From assembly GCF_963920485.1 (NCBI RefSeq), contig NZ_OY986431.1, forward strand, positions 248,001 through 312,000: 64,000 nt of DNA, given 5' to 3'. The translations under genes were made by a program, and so were the position numbers. The notes beneath the pieces are model-generated. The model had not been told where the DNA came from and made no database searches. It saw only the letters and a program-made list of their open reading frames with translations. The DNA is from Cyanobium usitatum str. Tous. GTDB taxonomy: Bacteria; Cyanobacteriota; Cyanobacteriia; PCC-6307; Cyanobiaceae. This document shows positions 33,587 to 42,752 of this stretch, in pieces (the first letter of the stretch is position 1; every line of letters starts with the position of its first letter).

Positions 33587-34672
33587 TCAGGTTGTTAGTT
33601 CTTGGAGTGTTTGGAGTACGGTTTCGAGCTTGAAGTTGTTGGATCGTTGGAAGGTAGCGGTTGCATCGTCGATGATGAAATCTTGCACATCTTGGTTACA
33701 GTCCACATAGGCGTCGCCACCACCCGTAGCACGATCGATGTTTACCCAAGTGCTGCTTAGGCTGCGGGCCCCAGCGATAAACATCACCTGTTGAGCGCGT
33801 TGCTCTCCTGGCGCAAACATCTTCAGGCTCATTGAGGCCTGGGGAAAGCCGGCGATAATTTCATAGTGTCGATACAGGCTCAGCTTCTGCTCGAAATCCA
33901 GTTCCTCCGGGCAGATCACATCCACATGGGGAAGCTGGTCTAGCTGGGCCACCAGCTCAGCTTCTTGGGAGTAGTGGGTGCTTCCGGTACTCAGCTTGTG
34001 GCGCGAAAGATAGGCCAGTCGCCGCTGTGGCCTGCTGATCGTTTCAAGGCGGTCCCGCAGCCTGGGCTTTAGCGCGGCTTTGCAAGCAGGCCGTAAATCC
34101 TTGCTTGCAAAGCCGCGGTCGCAGTAGAGCGCCGAGCTTGATATGAGGCGGCCTGCCTTGAGCGGTCGGCGGATTAGCCTCACACGATTGCGAAGTCCCA
34201 GCTGTTTAAACCATTCCTGAACCAGGGCAAGTTTCAGTGTGGAGCGGGGATGTCGATGGGGTGTGGCATCGTGAAACCAGATCGGCAGGTCATTGTCGCG
34301 GTACTCGCGCAGCAACTGGTAAGCCCGGGCCGAGTCCAGGATCAAGTGGCCGATATGATCGTAAAGTGTGCCCCCGTAGAGCACTAACTCGTGCTCGCGT
34401 ATCCGTTCCTGTTTATAGGGATTTAGTTCAAGGCGGGCTGCAGGATGGCAGCAATGTCTTTTGCCGCGCATGTCACTGAGTTCACGCACATGGTTACCCT
34501 CAGAGTCAAATACGCCGAAACCATGGCGCCTCCACCACAAGGTCTGACCACTGCGGCGGCGTGGAGGTAGCAGGGTGGCCTGCTGCCATTGCTGAAGAGG
34601 CTGGGCATCTCGAACCTCGAGCTCCCCCCAGAGACTTGGATGGTCGTTTGGAATTGAGGCCAGACTTTGCAT
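33587..34672 (-). CDS. GT61-family glycosyltransferase (copy 1)
   Basis: 361 residues of the GT61/DUF563 type. The segment VLYGGTLYDHIGHLILDSAR near 107 is the conserved GxxxxHFGHxxxD-like motif; WFHDATP, LAYLSRHKLSTGSTHY and LDFEQKLSLYRHYEIIAGF follow, the last being the C-terminal donor-site region. The sequence runs closely parallel to the next gene upstream, so they are tandem duplicates (one base between them). A sugar, often xylose or a related pentose in this family, is transferred; the actual donor is unknown. Confidence 0.78.
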   Translation of the reverse strand: MQSLASIPNDHPSLWGELEVRDAQPLQQWQQATLLPPRRRSGQTLWWRRHGFGVFDSEGNHVRELSDMRGKRHCCHPAARLELNPYKQERIREHELVLYGGTLYDHIGHLILDSARAYQLLREYRDNDLPIWFHDATPHRHPRSTLKLALVQEWFKQLGLRNRVRLIRRPLKAGRLISSSALYCDRGFASKDLRPACKAALKPRLRDRLETISRPQRRLAYLSRHKLSTGSTHYSQEAELVAQLDQLPHVDVICPEELDFEQKLSLYRHYEIIAGFPQASMSLKMFAPGEQRAQQVMFIAGARSLSSTWVNIDRATGGGDAYVDCNQDVQDFIIDDATATFQRSNNFKLETVLQTLQELTT

Positions 34673-34673
34673 A

Positions 34674-35765
34674 TCAGCGCCCTGCCAGCTCCCGCATTGT
34701 GTCGATCACCAATCCCGTATTGAAGCGGTTGTGTCGTTGAAAAGCCTTGGACTCGGGATATTCAGCCAGTTCTTGGGTAAGACTGCAATCAACTACCTTA
34801 TCCCCGAAGCCGAAGGCTTTATCGAGATTCACCCAGTTGCTGTTTAGGCTTTGTGGGCCGGCTACAAACAGCACCTGTTCTGCCAGCTCTGATTGCTTTC
34901 GGAAGGGTGCAAAATACTTAAGAAGTAGGGCTGCCTGGGCGAACCCTGCCACTAGGTGATAGCGTCGATAGAGACTTAGCTTGGATTCGATCGTAAGCTC
35001 TTCTGGGCAAATTATGTCGATATTGCTAATCTTTTTTAAGGCTTCCACTACTTCCTCTTCGCCTTCGAAGTAGGTGGTGCCGCTGCTGAGTTGGTGCCTC
35101 GACAGATAGGCGATCCGTGGGCTTTCTGCTTGCAGGCTCAGTAGTTTGCGCCGTAGTTTCGGCGCTAGGGCTCGTCGTGCTGCCAGGGGGAAATCAGTAG
35201 ATACAAATCGTCGGTCGCGATAGAGTACTTCTGATGAAATCAGGTGCTCGCACTGCAGGGTGCGGCGAACAACCTGGACGCGCTTTATGATTCCCAAACA
35301 TTCAAACCAGTCGTTCACTAGGGGATGGGTGATGCTTTCGCCCTCTCCCAGCGATGGATAGTGAAACCAGATCGGCTCTCGACTCTTGCGGAAGAGAGGT
35401 AGCAGTTGGTACAGCCGGCTCAGATCCAGTAGTAGGTGACCGAAATGTTCAAATACGGTGCCGCCGTAGAGCACGAGTCCGCGTTGTTTGCCACCTTTTA
35501 TTGGCTGGCTGGGTAGCTCCGTTGGGAGCTGATATATCGGGCGATATCCCCGCAGGTCATTGAGGGCTTCGATCGTCCTGCCTTCTGCGTCAAGGCCGCC
35601 CTGCTTGCGGGTGGTCCACCAAGGATCAGACCGACCTGTTCGGCGGGTAGGAAGCAACCTGGCTTTGCGTTCGATCACTAGTGAGGCTGCCGGCGTTAAG
35701 CCAAGGTCGCCCCAGAGGCACGGATGATCGGCAGAGAGGGAGCCCAGGGGGGAGGGCAATATCAA
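34674..35765 (-). CDS. GT61-family glycosyltransferase (copy 2)
   Basis: 363 residues, tandem paralogue of the preceding entry, with matching blocks: DHPCLWGDLGL at the N-terminus, LVLYGGTVFEHFGHLLLDLS near 110, IAYLSRHQLSSGTTYF near 219, and LTIESKLSLYRRYHLVAGF near 252. Here the HFGH form of the motif is canonical, whereas copy 1 has HIGH. Both copies keep the same C-terminal FIAG/FVAG-x-x-SL-x-S-x-WVN stretch. They may add the same kind of sugar at different positions. 30 bases separate it from the GT7C copy 2 gene ahead. Confidence 0.78.
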   Translation of the reverse strand: MILPSPLGSLSADHPCLWGDLGLTPAASLVIERKARLLPTRRTGRSDPWWTTRKQGGLDAEGRTIEALNDLRGYRPIYQLPTELPSQPIKGGKQRGLVLYGGTVFEHFGHLLLDLSRLYQLLPLFRKSREPIWFHYPSLGEGESITHPLVNDWFECLGIIKRVQVVRRTLQCEHLISSEVLYRDRRFVSTDFPLAARRALAPKLRRKLLSLQAESPRIAYLSRHQLSSGTTYFEGEEEVVEALKKISNIDIICPEELTIESKLSLYRRYHLVAGFAQAALLLKYFAPFRKQSELAEQVLFVAGPQSLNSNWVNLDKAFGFGDKVVDCSLTQELAEYPESKAFQRHNRFNTGLVIDTMRELAGR

Positions 35766-35795
35766 AGGTGATGTAGATCCTTGAATACAAGAACT

Positions 35796-36797
35796 TTACT
35801 CAAGGGGTAGCAGTTCAATTCCCAGGTTGGCTGCGAATGAGCGCAAGCTCTTCGAGCGCTCCGTTAACTGGGCCGCTAAGGCGAGCTCCATATCCCGTTG
35901 TCGGGGCAGCACTAGACGGTGCTGCTGGATCGCTTTCTGCACCCAAGGCTGCCTCAGTACGTCCCAGTGACTGTCACCAGGGACGTAAGAGTGCACCGCC
36001 AGGATGTTCGCCAATTCGGTATTGTGCCGACCCAAGAGCATGCGCATTCGATTGCGACCCTTTTTGAGGGTTGCACCGCTACCTTCGGCTGGATCAAAGC
36101 GCCAACGCAGTGCGGTCAGACGGTGTTGACGCTGAACTCTGGCCAATATGCCATTGCGATATGCCGTGAACTGGGGCTGCCGGGCCAGGTCGGGATGGGG
36201 CGGCAGCCAGGCAGTGTCCAGGCGCGGGGCCTCGGTGTTTTTTGTGGCCATGCGTTGGGGGACCTCGGCAAAGTCAGCTGCTTTTACGAAGCCGCTGTTC
36301 AGGCCTGCCCGACAAAGCCGCCGATAAAAATCCACGTCATCGCCGCCCCAGCCAGACATCTGGTCGTGGTAGCCGCCGATTCGCCTCGCCACCAGGCGCG
36401 GCACCAGGCAAAGCCCCGAGGAGCTGCCGCGCTGGCTACAGCCCCGCAGGAAAAGCTGCGGGTTCAGAGCCATGGCCTCCACGTAGGCGGAGATGTCCAC
36501 GATCGCGATGTCAGCATCGAGCTTCAGGATCAGATCCGCATCAGAGGCCTGTAGGCCCACGTTTTGTGCCCTGCCTTGGCGCCATAGGGGCTCATCGTCC
36601 ACCCGCAGCACCGTGATGCGGGGATCACGATTCCGCCCAAGGGCCTCCGCGACCGGAAGATCCGACTGGAAGTCCACCACCAGGATGCGCCGCACAAGGG
36701 GATGGCTCAGCCAGGAGGGAAGGCTGGCGCGCAGGTTGGCCAGACGGTTGCGACAGGGGGTCACAACGTCAACAGTGGGCAGGGCGCGACTGGACAT
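35796..36797 (-). CDS. Glycosyltransferase with GT7C-type domain (copy 2)
   Basis: 333 residues, paralogue of the transferase at 31481-32476. It shares VDVVTPCRNRLANLRASLPS, ILVVDFQSD, DEPLWRQGRAQNVGL, the DXD motif LILKLDADIAI near 92, and the GT7C motif HDQMSGWGGDDVDFYRRL near 147. The C-terminal ELANILAVHSYVPG is also kept. GC content is higher than in copy 1. The two copies bracket a sulfotransferase and a GT61 pair, giving a nested arrangement. 8 bases separate it from the HAD protein gene. Confidence 0.82.
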   Translation of the reverse strand: MSSRALPTVDVVTPCRNRLANLRASLPSWLSHPLVRRILVVDFQSDLPVAEALGRNRDPRITVLRVDDEPLWRQGRAQNVGLQASDADLILKLDADIAIVDISAYVEAMALNPQLFLRGCSQRGSSSGLCLVPRLVARRIGGYHDQMSGWGGDDVDFYRRLCRAGLNSGFVKAADFAEVPQRMATKNTEAPRLDTAWLPPHPDLARQPQFTAYRNGILARVQRQHRLTALRWRFDPAEGSGATLKKGRNRMRMLLGRHNTELANILAVHSYVPGDSHWDVLRQPWVQKAIQQHRLVLPRQRDMELALAAQLTERSKSLRSFAANLGIELLPLE

Positions 36798-36805
36798 GGT
36801 GTGAC

Positions 36806-38764
36806 TCAGTGGCGGCGATGAAAGCGCAGAAACAGGTCACGTAGTAGCCGCAGATCCTCTAGGCCGTCCACTTCCTCAAGCAGCTGCAGGTGCTCAGGTC
36901 GATAGGCCAGCAGGTCATGCCGAGCGAACAGGTACTGAAAGGGGCCTTGGGCCATGCGTGCATTCACGTCGCCGAAGAACCCCTCGAATTCGCGACAAAT
37001 TTTCAGCAGATGGAGGGGTCGCTGTTCGGCCTCGAACTCGGGCACGAAGCCCAGCCCTTCCAGGGAGTGCATGTCCACTAGGGAGTGGTCAGAGGAGTAG
37101 TTGAGCACCTCCAGCAGATCGCTGGCTCGGGGCAGGATCTTGCGCAGAAAGTCTTTGTTGAGCAGGCTCTCCGCCCCGCAGCTTGCGGCCTGATTGCCGC
37201 TGGCGTAAATGAACAGCTGTCGGACAGGTACCTTCAGCACGGTGCTGAAGAAGTGGTGACTGCTTCGTCCGCTGCCCTGGACGTCGATCAGCAGGGGCTG
37301 ACGTGTAGGTGTTGCCGGCTCAAGTAAAGAGCGGCTGTAGGCCCGGTAACCCTTGGAGGCCCGGGCTTTAGCTTGGCGAGAGGTGAGGTAATAGGCGTGG
37401 GGTGGGAGTCCAGTGCCGCTCTGCTGGCACCAATCCGGGGCGAAGCGCTGCTGGGCCTCCACCATCGACCGATATAGACCGTGCAGGTAGGCGCAGTCAC
37501 GGGCGCAGAACAGCAGCTGGCTGGGGCCATCTGCTCTGCAACCTCTGTGCATCAATTCCAGGCTCAACAGGTAGAGCAGCGGCAGATTCAAACGCCGCTG
37601 CACCTTTAGCAAACCATCAATGCCACCGCTGCTCGGTTCAGGGTCTGGCCCCCGCCCGGGCCGGTCTAGGCGTTGTAGTCGCATCAGATTGGCCAGGCCG
37701 GTCAGCCCGGCGTCTTCAAACTGCCGTTCCAGCGATGAGAAGCCGGTGCTGCGCACCTGCGCCACCTGATGATCACGCTGGGCTGCCTTGACTACGTCAG
37801 CCACGACGTTGTCGCCTCGGTGGCGGGCTTCAATTCCCGCCTGTCGAAGCTTGCGCCAGACCCGGCCTTGCTGCTTGCCGCTCGAGCTCACCAGAAATGG
37901 ATGGCGATCAAGGTTTATATGTGGGCGGGCGATCATCCGCATCTGGTCCGCCGAAAGATACATGTCGCTGATGACTAAATCGCCGGCTCCCAGTCGATCG
38001 AGATTGGCGCGCACCGGCTGGGCGAACTGGCGCTCTGCCTCTAGCTCCAGCTCCATCAGTTCCTGACAGCGCTCAGGTTGTAGCCCGCTAGCTTGAGTCA
38101 AGACTTCGTAAATGTGTGCCAGTTGATAGTTATCTTGTCGTTGGCGTGCCTGGCGTTCGGCAGTTACGCGCTGCTGGCGGAAGTTGGGGATGCCAGCCAA
38201 CTCGCCTACGTAGTCGAATACACGCTTGGGATCACTATCCCAGCGGGTGATTAGGGTGTCCCAGAAGTCGAAGCTTTGAATTTTTAGAACTTTTTTGATA
38301 CTGGGTATAGCGCTCCTTTCTCTGCCCCAGCGTCGGTGGCGGAGCAGTATGGCCGTGCTGCCTATCGCCAAACAGGCAAAGCCCTGATGCCGCAAATTCC
38401 GTCTTTTCAAAAAACCGCGCAGTCCCAGCAGTCCCCATGGGCAGGGTGGCAGAACCTGTACAACTAATTGAGCAAAGTTGTTGCTCGTAGATGGGAGAAT
38501 ATCAGCGGAGTTGCCACCCCACTCCACAATCACAACTCTTGGTCCTGCTCCCTCTATGGGGGATGATTTTTGTTGGGAGGAGAGCACCAGTCTTGGTGCG
38601 CCATGGCGCTGGATAAAACGATTTACGAGCGCGGAGCGACATCCACTTTGACTTTCCAGCAGCGCCCAGTTCAGTTGCGGAGTTCCGGGATCAACTTCTG
38701 GGCGTGTCAGATCAGCCAGCATCAGATCGAGAAGTCCTTCGATGTCTGGCACAATTTGGCTCAC
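36806..38764 (-). CDS. HAD-superfamily hydrolase-like protein (COG5610 type) with unknown N-terminal domain
   Basis: About 652 residues from the GTG at 38764, 4 bases after the sulfotransferase stop; longer readings run into that gene. Residues 1-160 are unrecognised (RVVIVEWGGNSADILPS). From about 165 comes a HAD domain: IQSFDFWDTLITRWDSD (motif I, DxxDT form) and LVISDMYLSADQMRMI (motif II). The LLFCARDCAYLHGLY and LLIDVQGSGRSSHHFF segments are typical of the large HAD proteins found in glycan clusters. Catalytic Asp and Ser/Thr positions look intact. A phosphatase role on a sugar phosphate is possible; the substrate is unknown. Confidence 0.7.
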   Translation of the reverse strand: MSQIVPDIEGLLDLMLADLTRPEVDPGTPQLNWALLESQSGCRSALVNRFIQRHGAPRLVLSSQQKSSPIEGAGPRVVIVEWGGNSADILPSTSNNFAQLVVQVLPPCPWGLLGLRGFLKRRNLRHQGFACLAIGSTAILLRHRRWGRERSAIPSIKKVLKIQSFDFWDTLITRWDSDPKRVFDYVGELAGIPNFRQQRVTAERQARQRQDNYQLAHIYEVLTQASGLQPERCQELMELELEAERQFAQPVRANLDRLGAGDLVISDMYLSADQMRMIARPHINLDRHPFLVSSSGKQQGRVWRKLRQAGIEARHRGDNVVADVVKAAQRDHQVAQVRSTGFSSLERQFEDAGLTGLANLMRLQRLDRPGRGPDPEPSSGGIDGLLKVQRRLNLPLLYLLSLELMHRGCRADGPSQLLFCARDCAYLHGLYRSMVEAQQRFAPDWCQQSGTGLPPHAYYLTSRQAKARASKGYRAYSRSLLEPATPTRQPLLIDVQGSGRSSHHFFSTVLKVPVRQLFIYASGNQAASCGAESLLNKDFLRKILPRASDLLEVLNYSSDHSLVDMHSLEGLGFVPEFEAEQRPLHLLKICREFEGFFGDVNARMAQGPFQYLFARHDLLAYRPEHLQLLEEVDGLEDLRLLRDLFLRFHRRH

Positions 38765-38768
38765 AGAA

Positions 38769-39599
38769 TCACAAAGCCCAGGTATCGATGGGTTTGCCCA
38801 TGTAGGCCAGCATCTGCTCGGCATCGGGCCGCACCACCTCCAACACCTGGCTGCGCAGCTTGTCCGTCCAGGCGGGAGCCTCCACCATTGCACGGCCCTT
38901 GTCACCGGCTTCGTTTACTCGTGGTAGCTGGCCATCATCAAGGAGCAGATCTAGATTTGCTGGGTCTGTTGAAGCTCCCAGGAAGCTCAATAGAGCTGTA
39001 AGTGTGGGGCGAGGTGCTGCGATCAGCTCTTCGAAAGTAAGACAGTGGATCTGGTCGTCAGGATAAAATTTGCGAAAGGCTTGCAAGCGTTCGTGATATA
39101 GGGAGCAGCCCACCACTAGGCGACGCAGGTGGCCAGAATTCATCAATCCACTGAAATCTCGGGTGCCAGGTTGGCGCCCCTTGCGATGACGCCATTGAGA
39201 GACGATCCTATCTAGTGGATCGCGCACCACATACACCAATTTAAGATTGGGTAGATAGCGGTGCATCAAAGCTGGGGCGTTGGTAGAGCTCTTAAGTGCG
39301 CTGGCATACATGGTGCTACCTTCGCCGCGCAACTTGCAGGCCTTGCCAGCTTTAAAAAGACGGCCATACCATTTCCAGCCCATGTCGTAGCGCCGACCAA
39401 AGAATTTTGGCTCTTTCGGTTTGCTGATAAAGAAGTCGGGGTGGCGAGGCAATATTGAAGTAAGTGTTGTTGTGGCAGATTTTGCCGCTCCAATAATGAT
39501 GAAATTTGGCAATCTCCGGCCCAGTGCCTGCACCTCGGCCTCGTGTTCGCCCCGTAATCCGGCCTCAATTACTTTTCGCAATTGACGGTTGAGGCCCAA
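38769..39599 (-). CDS. PAPS-dependent sulfotransferase (Sulfotransfer_1-like)
   Basis: 276 residues. NFIIIGAAKSATTTLTSILP near 32 is the 5'-phosphosulfate loop, KEPKFFGRRYDMGWKWY follows, and KLVYVVRDPLDRIVSQWRHR near 128 is the 3'-phosphate binding segment with RDPxxR. This is the classic NodH/heparan-sulfotransferase-like layout, cytoplasmic, using PAPS. The start is a TTG at 39599, supported by AAGGAG six bases upstream. It is the second of three sulfotransferase-like genes in this stretch. Confidence 0.83.
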   Translation of the reverse strand: MGLNRQLRKVIEAGLRGEHEAEVQALGRRLPNFIIIGAAKSATTTLTSILPRHPDFFISKPKEPKFFGRRYDMGWKWYGRLFKAGKACKLRGEGSTMYASALKSSTNAPALMHRYLPNLKLVYVVRDPLDRIVSQWRHRKGRQPGTRDFSGLMNSGHLRRLVVGCSLYHERLQAFRKFYPDDQIHCLTFEELIAAPRPTLTALLSFLGASTDPANLDLLLDDGQLPRVNEAGDKGRAMVEAPAWTDKLRSQVLEVVRPDAEQMLAYMGKPIDTWAL

Positions 39600-39660
39600 G
39601 ACGTTCTCCTTAGTGGGGTGGGTTTGATGGTATGTATTTTACGTCAATCGCCTTGCCTGA

Positions 39661-40437
39661 TCAGGCGGGCAGCGTAGCTGTGATGCGTTCCAAGGGGGTT
39701 GGGGTCACGCTGAGCTGGCCACGGGCAAGTTTATACAAGTCGTGATCACCGTAGAACAGTTCCACGTCCTCTCGGTAGCGCTCCCTAGCGAGGCTGATCA
39801 GGTTTTCGTCGCTGAAGTGGTCGGTAAGATCTGATTCGCCAGCTCTGCGTACGTTTTTACTGGGTAGCTTGCCAAGTGCTGGCAAGCCAGCTTGACGCAT
39901 GCGGCGGCGTAGCAGCTGCCAGTGGTCTGCCATTGCTTCCATTTGGCCGATGAATCCAGGCACCGGCACACCGTCTATGCAAAGAATGCTGCTTTGGGGG
40001 AGTAGGTGTACGTCTAAATCAGCATCTGCTGTGGCGACCACCACCTCCAGAAAGCGTCGAAACGGCATATGACGCTCCAGCCCCATTCTTTGCATCGCCG
40101 TCGACAACGTGTCGTTTTCGATCAGCTTGTTGTTATAGGCCGACACCAAACGATCGAAGGGGTTGCGCACGAAGCTGAAGCAGAAGTGGCTGCTACGTCG
40201 TTGCATAGCCTCCACCGCGTCGACCATCGTGGTTTCGCCATGGGTCCCCTTGCGCCAGAGGGCATCGGCGGTGGTGCGGTAGCCCTCCTCCGGCGGTTGA
40301 TCAAGCAGTCGGGTAAGGGCGGCCTTCACTGACGAATTGGCCACCTTGGGCACCCGCCCATAAATCAGCGGCAATTGTTGGAAAAGGATGAAGTGCTCAT
40401 CCAGCACTGCCGGCAGCGCAGGGTTGGCGGCCGTCAT
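39661..40437 (-). CDS. Sulfotransferase (Sulfotransfer_2-like)
   Basis: About 258 residues from the ATG at 40437, which overlaps the TGA of the NeuB fusion gene by 4 bases. IYGRVPKVANSSVKAALTRL near 24 is the P-loop-like region in the KVANSS form used by carbohydrate sulfotransferases of the chondroitin/HNK-1 type, and FCFSFVRNPFDRLVSAYNNK near 89 is the 3'-phosphate binding motif. SKNVRR and YREDVELFYGDHDLY complete the family pattern. It likely sulfates the glycan that receives the nonulosonate made by its coupled neighbour. 61 bases separate it from the next sulfotransferase. Confidence 0.8.
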   Translation of the reverse strand: MTAANPALPAVLDEHFILFQQLPLIYGRVPKVANSSVKAALTRLLDQPPEEGYRTTADALWRKGTHGETTMVDAVEAMQRRSSHFCFSFVRNPFDRLVSAYNNKLIENDTLSTAMQRMGLERHMPFRRFLEVVVATADADLDVHLLPQSSILCIDGVPVPGFIGQMEAMADHWQLLRRRMRQAGLPALGKLPSKNVRRAGESDLTDHFSDENLISLARERYREDVELFYGDHDLYKLARGQLSVTPTPLERITATLPA

Positions 40438-42719
40438 GCTGCTACCAAATTGGGACCTACGGCTAGTTGATGCTGTTCCAGTCTCTCTAGGGCCAGCCAA
40501 GCCCCTTCCCCATTGTTTTTGTGTCCCTGCCAGATTTCCGGAATGAAGGAGGCTGTGGGAGCCATCTGGCGCAGCAGATTAAAAACATTTGCCCAGTCGA
40601 TATCACCCTCGTCTATTTGCAGACCCTCTCCATCCACTCCGCTGGAGTCGGCTAGGTGTAGGTGGGCTGTGAGGGGCAGAATTCGCTCTAGGAAACTCGA
40701 GAAGGGCTGGTGTAGATGGTTGCAGGCGAGCTTGGAATGGGAAACATCCAGGCATACCCTTAGGGCGTGATTGCGGCAGAAGCTTTCGATGCAATCCGCA
40801 TCGACAAATAGGTTGTGATATCTCTGGCCGCCGAAGTGCCAGGGAAATGGTGGCATGGTTTGGGGAATGATCTCCACTCCATCGCAGTGCAATTCCCGCA
40901 GGCTGGTCGCTAGTTTGTCTAGGAGCGGCAGTCTTTCCTGGCTGCTGAGATGGTGGTTCGCAGAGAAGCCCCCCACATTTGTCACCAACAACACTTCGCC
41001 TGGGCACTCAAAGCGCTTACTCAGCCGGGCGGAGAGGTCGAGCACCCGCTGCAGTTCCGTCACTGAATGGCGTCGATAGTCTTCGTCTTGGCTGCAAAGG
41101 TCGAGGGTGTGGTCACCGGTGAATAGTTCAGGAGCGTGTATCACCAACCCCATTGGCACCCGTTCTGGTAGCACTGCGTCGATATCTACCTCCACATCTT
41201 TGTAGCTGAGATGTATTTCCACGAGGTCGAGGTTGCTGGCGCCTTGGAATGCCTCGAGATCGTGATACCTCACTGGCACGCCAAAGGGATTAGCGAAGCT
41301 GTATGGCCTCGGGGTGGCTGCCGCGCGTTTCAGGTCCGATTCGAAGAAGCATTCGCCCTCGGCTTTGTCACTGCTAATGCTTTGGCCTATTAGGTCGTTG
41401 AGCCGATAGGGCTGAAGTCCCTGTCCCGGACTCTGGATCCGCACCATCTCGCGGCTGATCGGAGTGCCAGCTGCAATCGGGCAGGCAGCCACCAGGCTCT
41501 TAGCCAGTATCTCCCGATTCATCAGCTCGCCCTGGCTGATGCTGCGGGGGGATTCCGAGCCCATCGACTCCTCCACCGCCCGAATCCCAGCCACCATGGC
41601 CGTGAATTCCTCGGGCAGCAGACTCACTTTGTGGTCGTTGCCCTCCATCCCTTGGTCGAGGGTGATGTGCTTTTCGATCACTGCCGCCCCAAGAGATACG
41701 GCTGCGATTGGTACGGCAAAACCCCGCTCGTGGCCCGAGTACCCCACCGGCGCCTCAGCCAGCTCCGCTAGCCGCCGCAGATAGCGCAGGTTGACATCCT
41801 TGAAAGGGGTGGGATAGGTCGAGTTGCAGTGCAGTAGCGCGAAGGCAGCTCCCTGCTGACGCAGGTGACGAATGCCGGCACTGATTTCGAGCTCGGTGGC
41901 CATGCCGGTGGAGGCAATCAACGGCTTGCCAGTGGCGGCGATGGCACTGAGGAGATCGTGGTTGGTGAAGTCGGCCGAGGCCACCTTGTATCCCGGCATG
42001 CCCCAGCTATCGAGCTTCTCCAGGCTCGTGGTGTCCCAAGGGGTGCAGAGCGGGATCAACCCCTGGCTCAGGGTGTGATCGAAGCAGCGGAACAGTTCAT
42101 CGTCACTGAGCTGGAAACGCTCCAGTAGATCGAGGGTGTACTGGGTTCCCAGGTCTGAGGCCATGTCGTTGCTGTCGCCCGCGTTGACATACAGCTGATT
42201 CATGTCCCGCATCTGGAACTTGGCGCAGTCCGCGCCGGCAGCGGCTGCTGCGTCAATCAGCTGCAGGGCGATCTCCAGGCTGCCGTTGTGATTGTTGCCG
42301 ATTTCCGCGATCAGAAATGAAGGGGCGCCCTCACCTATCGCTCGGCCCGCTAGCAGTAGCTGCCGCTGACCGCCTCGGGCCACTGCCACCACCCTGCCGT
42401 GGTCATCGAGCAGAGGGATCACCTGGATCTTCTGGGAGAACAGGGCCGCCAAGTCGGCTGCTGCGCTGGCTTCGGCTGCTGCCACGCAATCTGGATTCAT
42501 GGCATCGGTGACCGGCCTGTTCAGGTCAATCAGGTCGCTGGCCGCGATCCAGCGGCGGAAGTCCCCATCGCTGAGCACCCCTTGGAGAATGCCTGCTTCT
42601 GACACCACAAAGATCAGCCGGCATTTGTTGGCCGTGATCTTGTTCAGTGCCGTCAGGATCGGGTCTTCGGCGAAGACGACGAACTGGGTGAAATTCCGCT
42701 CGATCTGAACCGATTGCAC
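40434..42719 (-). CDS. Four-domain fusion: CBS pair + NeuB synthase + SAF + xylose-isomerase-like TIM barrel
   Basis: 761 residues. Residues 10-130 are two CBS domains (VLSDGDFRRWI, PLLDDHGRVVAV). Residues 131-375 are a NeuB/SpsE nonulosonate synthase: FLIAEIGNNHNGSLEIAL, CAKFQMR, LCTPWD, YKVASADFTN, STGMATELEI, LLHCNSTYPTP, GYSGHERG and IEKHITLDQGMEGNDHKVSL. Residues about 395-465 are a SAF/antifreeze-like domain (AGTPISREMV). Residues about 480-750 are a sugar-phosphate-isomerase/AP-endonuclease-like barrel (VCLDVSHSKLACNHL, AHLHLADSSG, IPEIWQGH). NeuB condenses PEP with a hexosamine to make sialic, legionaminic or pseudaminic acid. The barrel may prepare or modify the sugar substrate. Confidence 0.87.
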   Translation of the reverse strand: MQSVQIERNFTQFVVFAEDPILTALNKITANKCRLIFVVSEAGILQGVLSDGDFRRWIAASDLIDLNRPVTDAMNPDCVAAAEASAAADLAALFSQKIQVIPLLDDHGRVVAVARGGQRQLLLAGRAIGEGAPSFLIAEIGNNHNGSLEIALQLIDAAAAAGADCAKFQMRDMNQLYVNAGDSNDMASDLGTQYTLDLLERFQLSDDELFRCFDHTLSQGLIPLCTPWDTTSLEKLDSWGMPGYKVASADFTNHDLLSAIAATGKPLIASTGMATELEISAGIRHLRQQGAAFALLHCNSTYPTPFKDVNLRYLRRLAELAEAPVGYSGHERGFAVPIAAVSLGAAVIEKHITLDQGMEGNDHKVSLLPEEFTAMVAGIRAVEESMGSESPRSISQGELMNREILAKSLVAACPIAAGTPISREMVRIQSPGQGLQPYRLNDLIGQSISSDKAEGECFFESDLKRAAATPRPYSFANPFGVPVRYHDLEAFQGASNLDLVEIHLSYKDVEVDIDAVLPERVPMGLVIHAPELFTGDHTLDLCSQDEDYRRHSVTELQRVLDLSARLSKRFECPGEVLLVTNVGGFSANHHLSSQERLPLLDKLATSLRELHCDGVEIIPQTMPPFPWHFGGQRYHNLFVDADCIESFCRNHALRVCLDVSHSKLACNHLHQPFSSFLERILPLTAHLHLADSSGVDGEGLQIDEGDIDWANVFNLLRQMAPTASFIPEIWQGHKNNGEGAWLALERLEQHQLAVGPNLVAA

Positions 42720-42752
42720 GTCTATTTCGCCTGCTGTTTCCAGTTGCGGACT

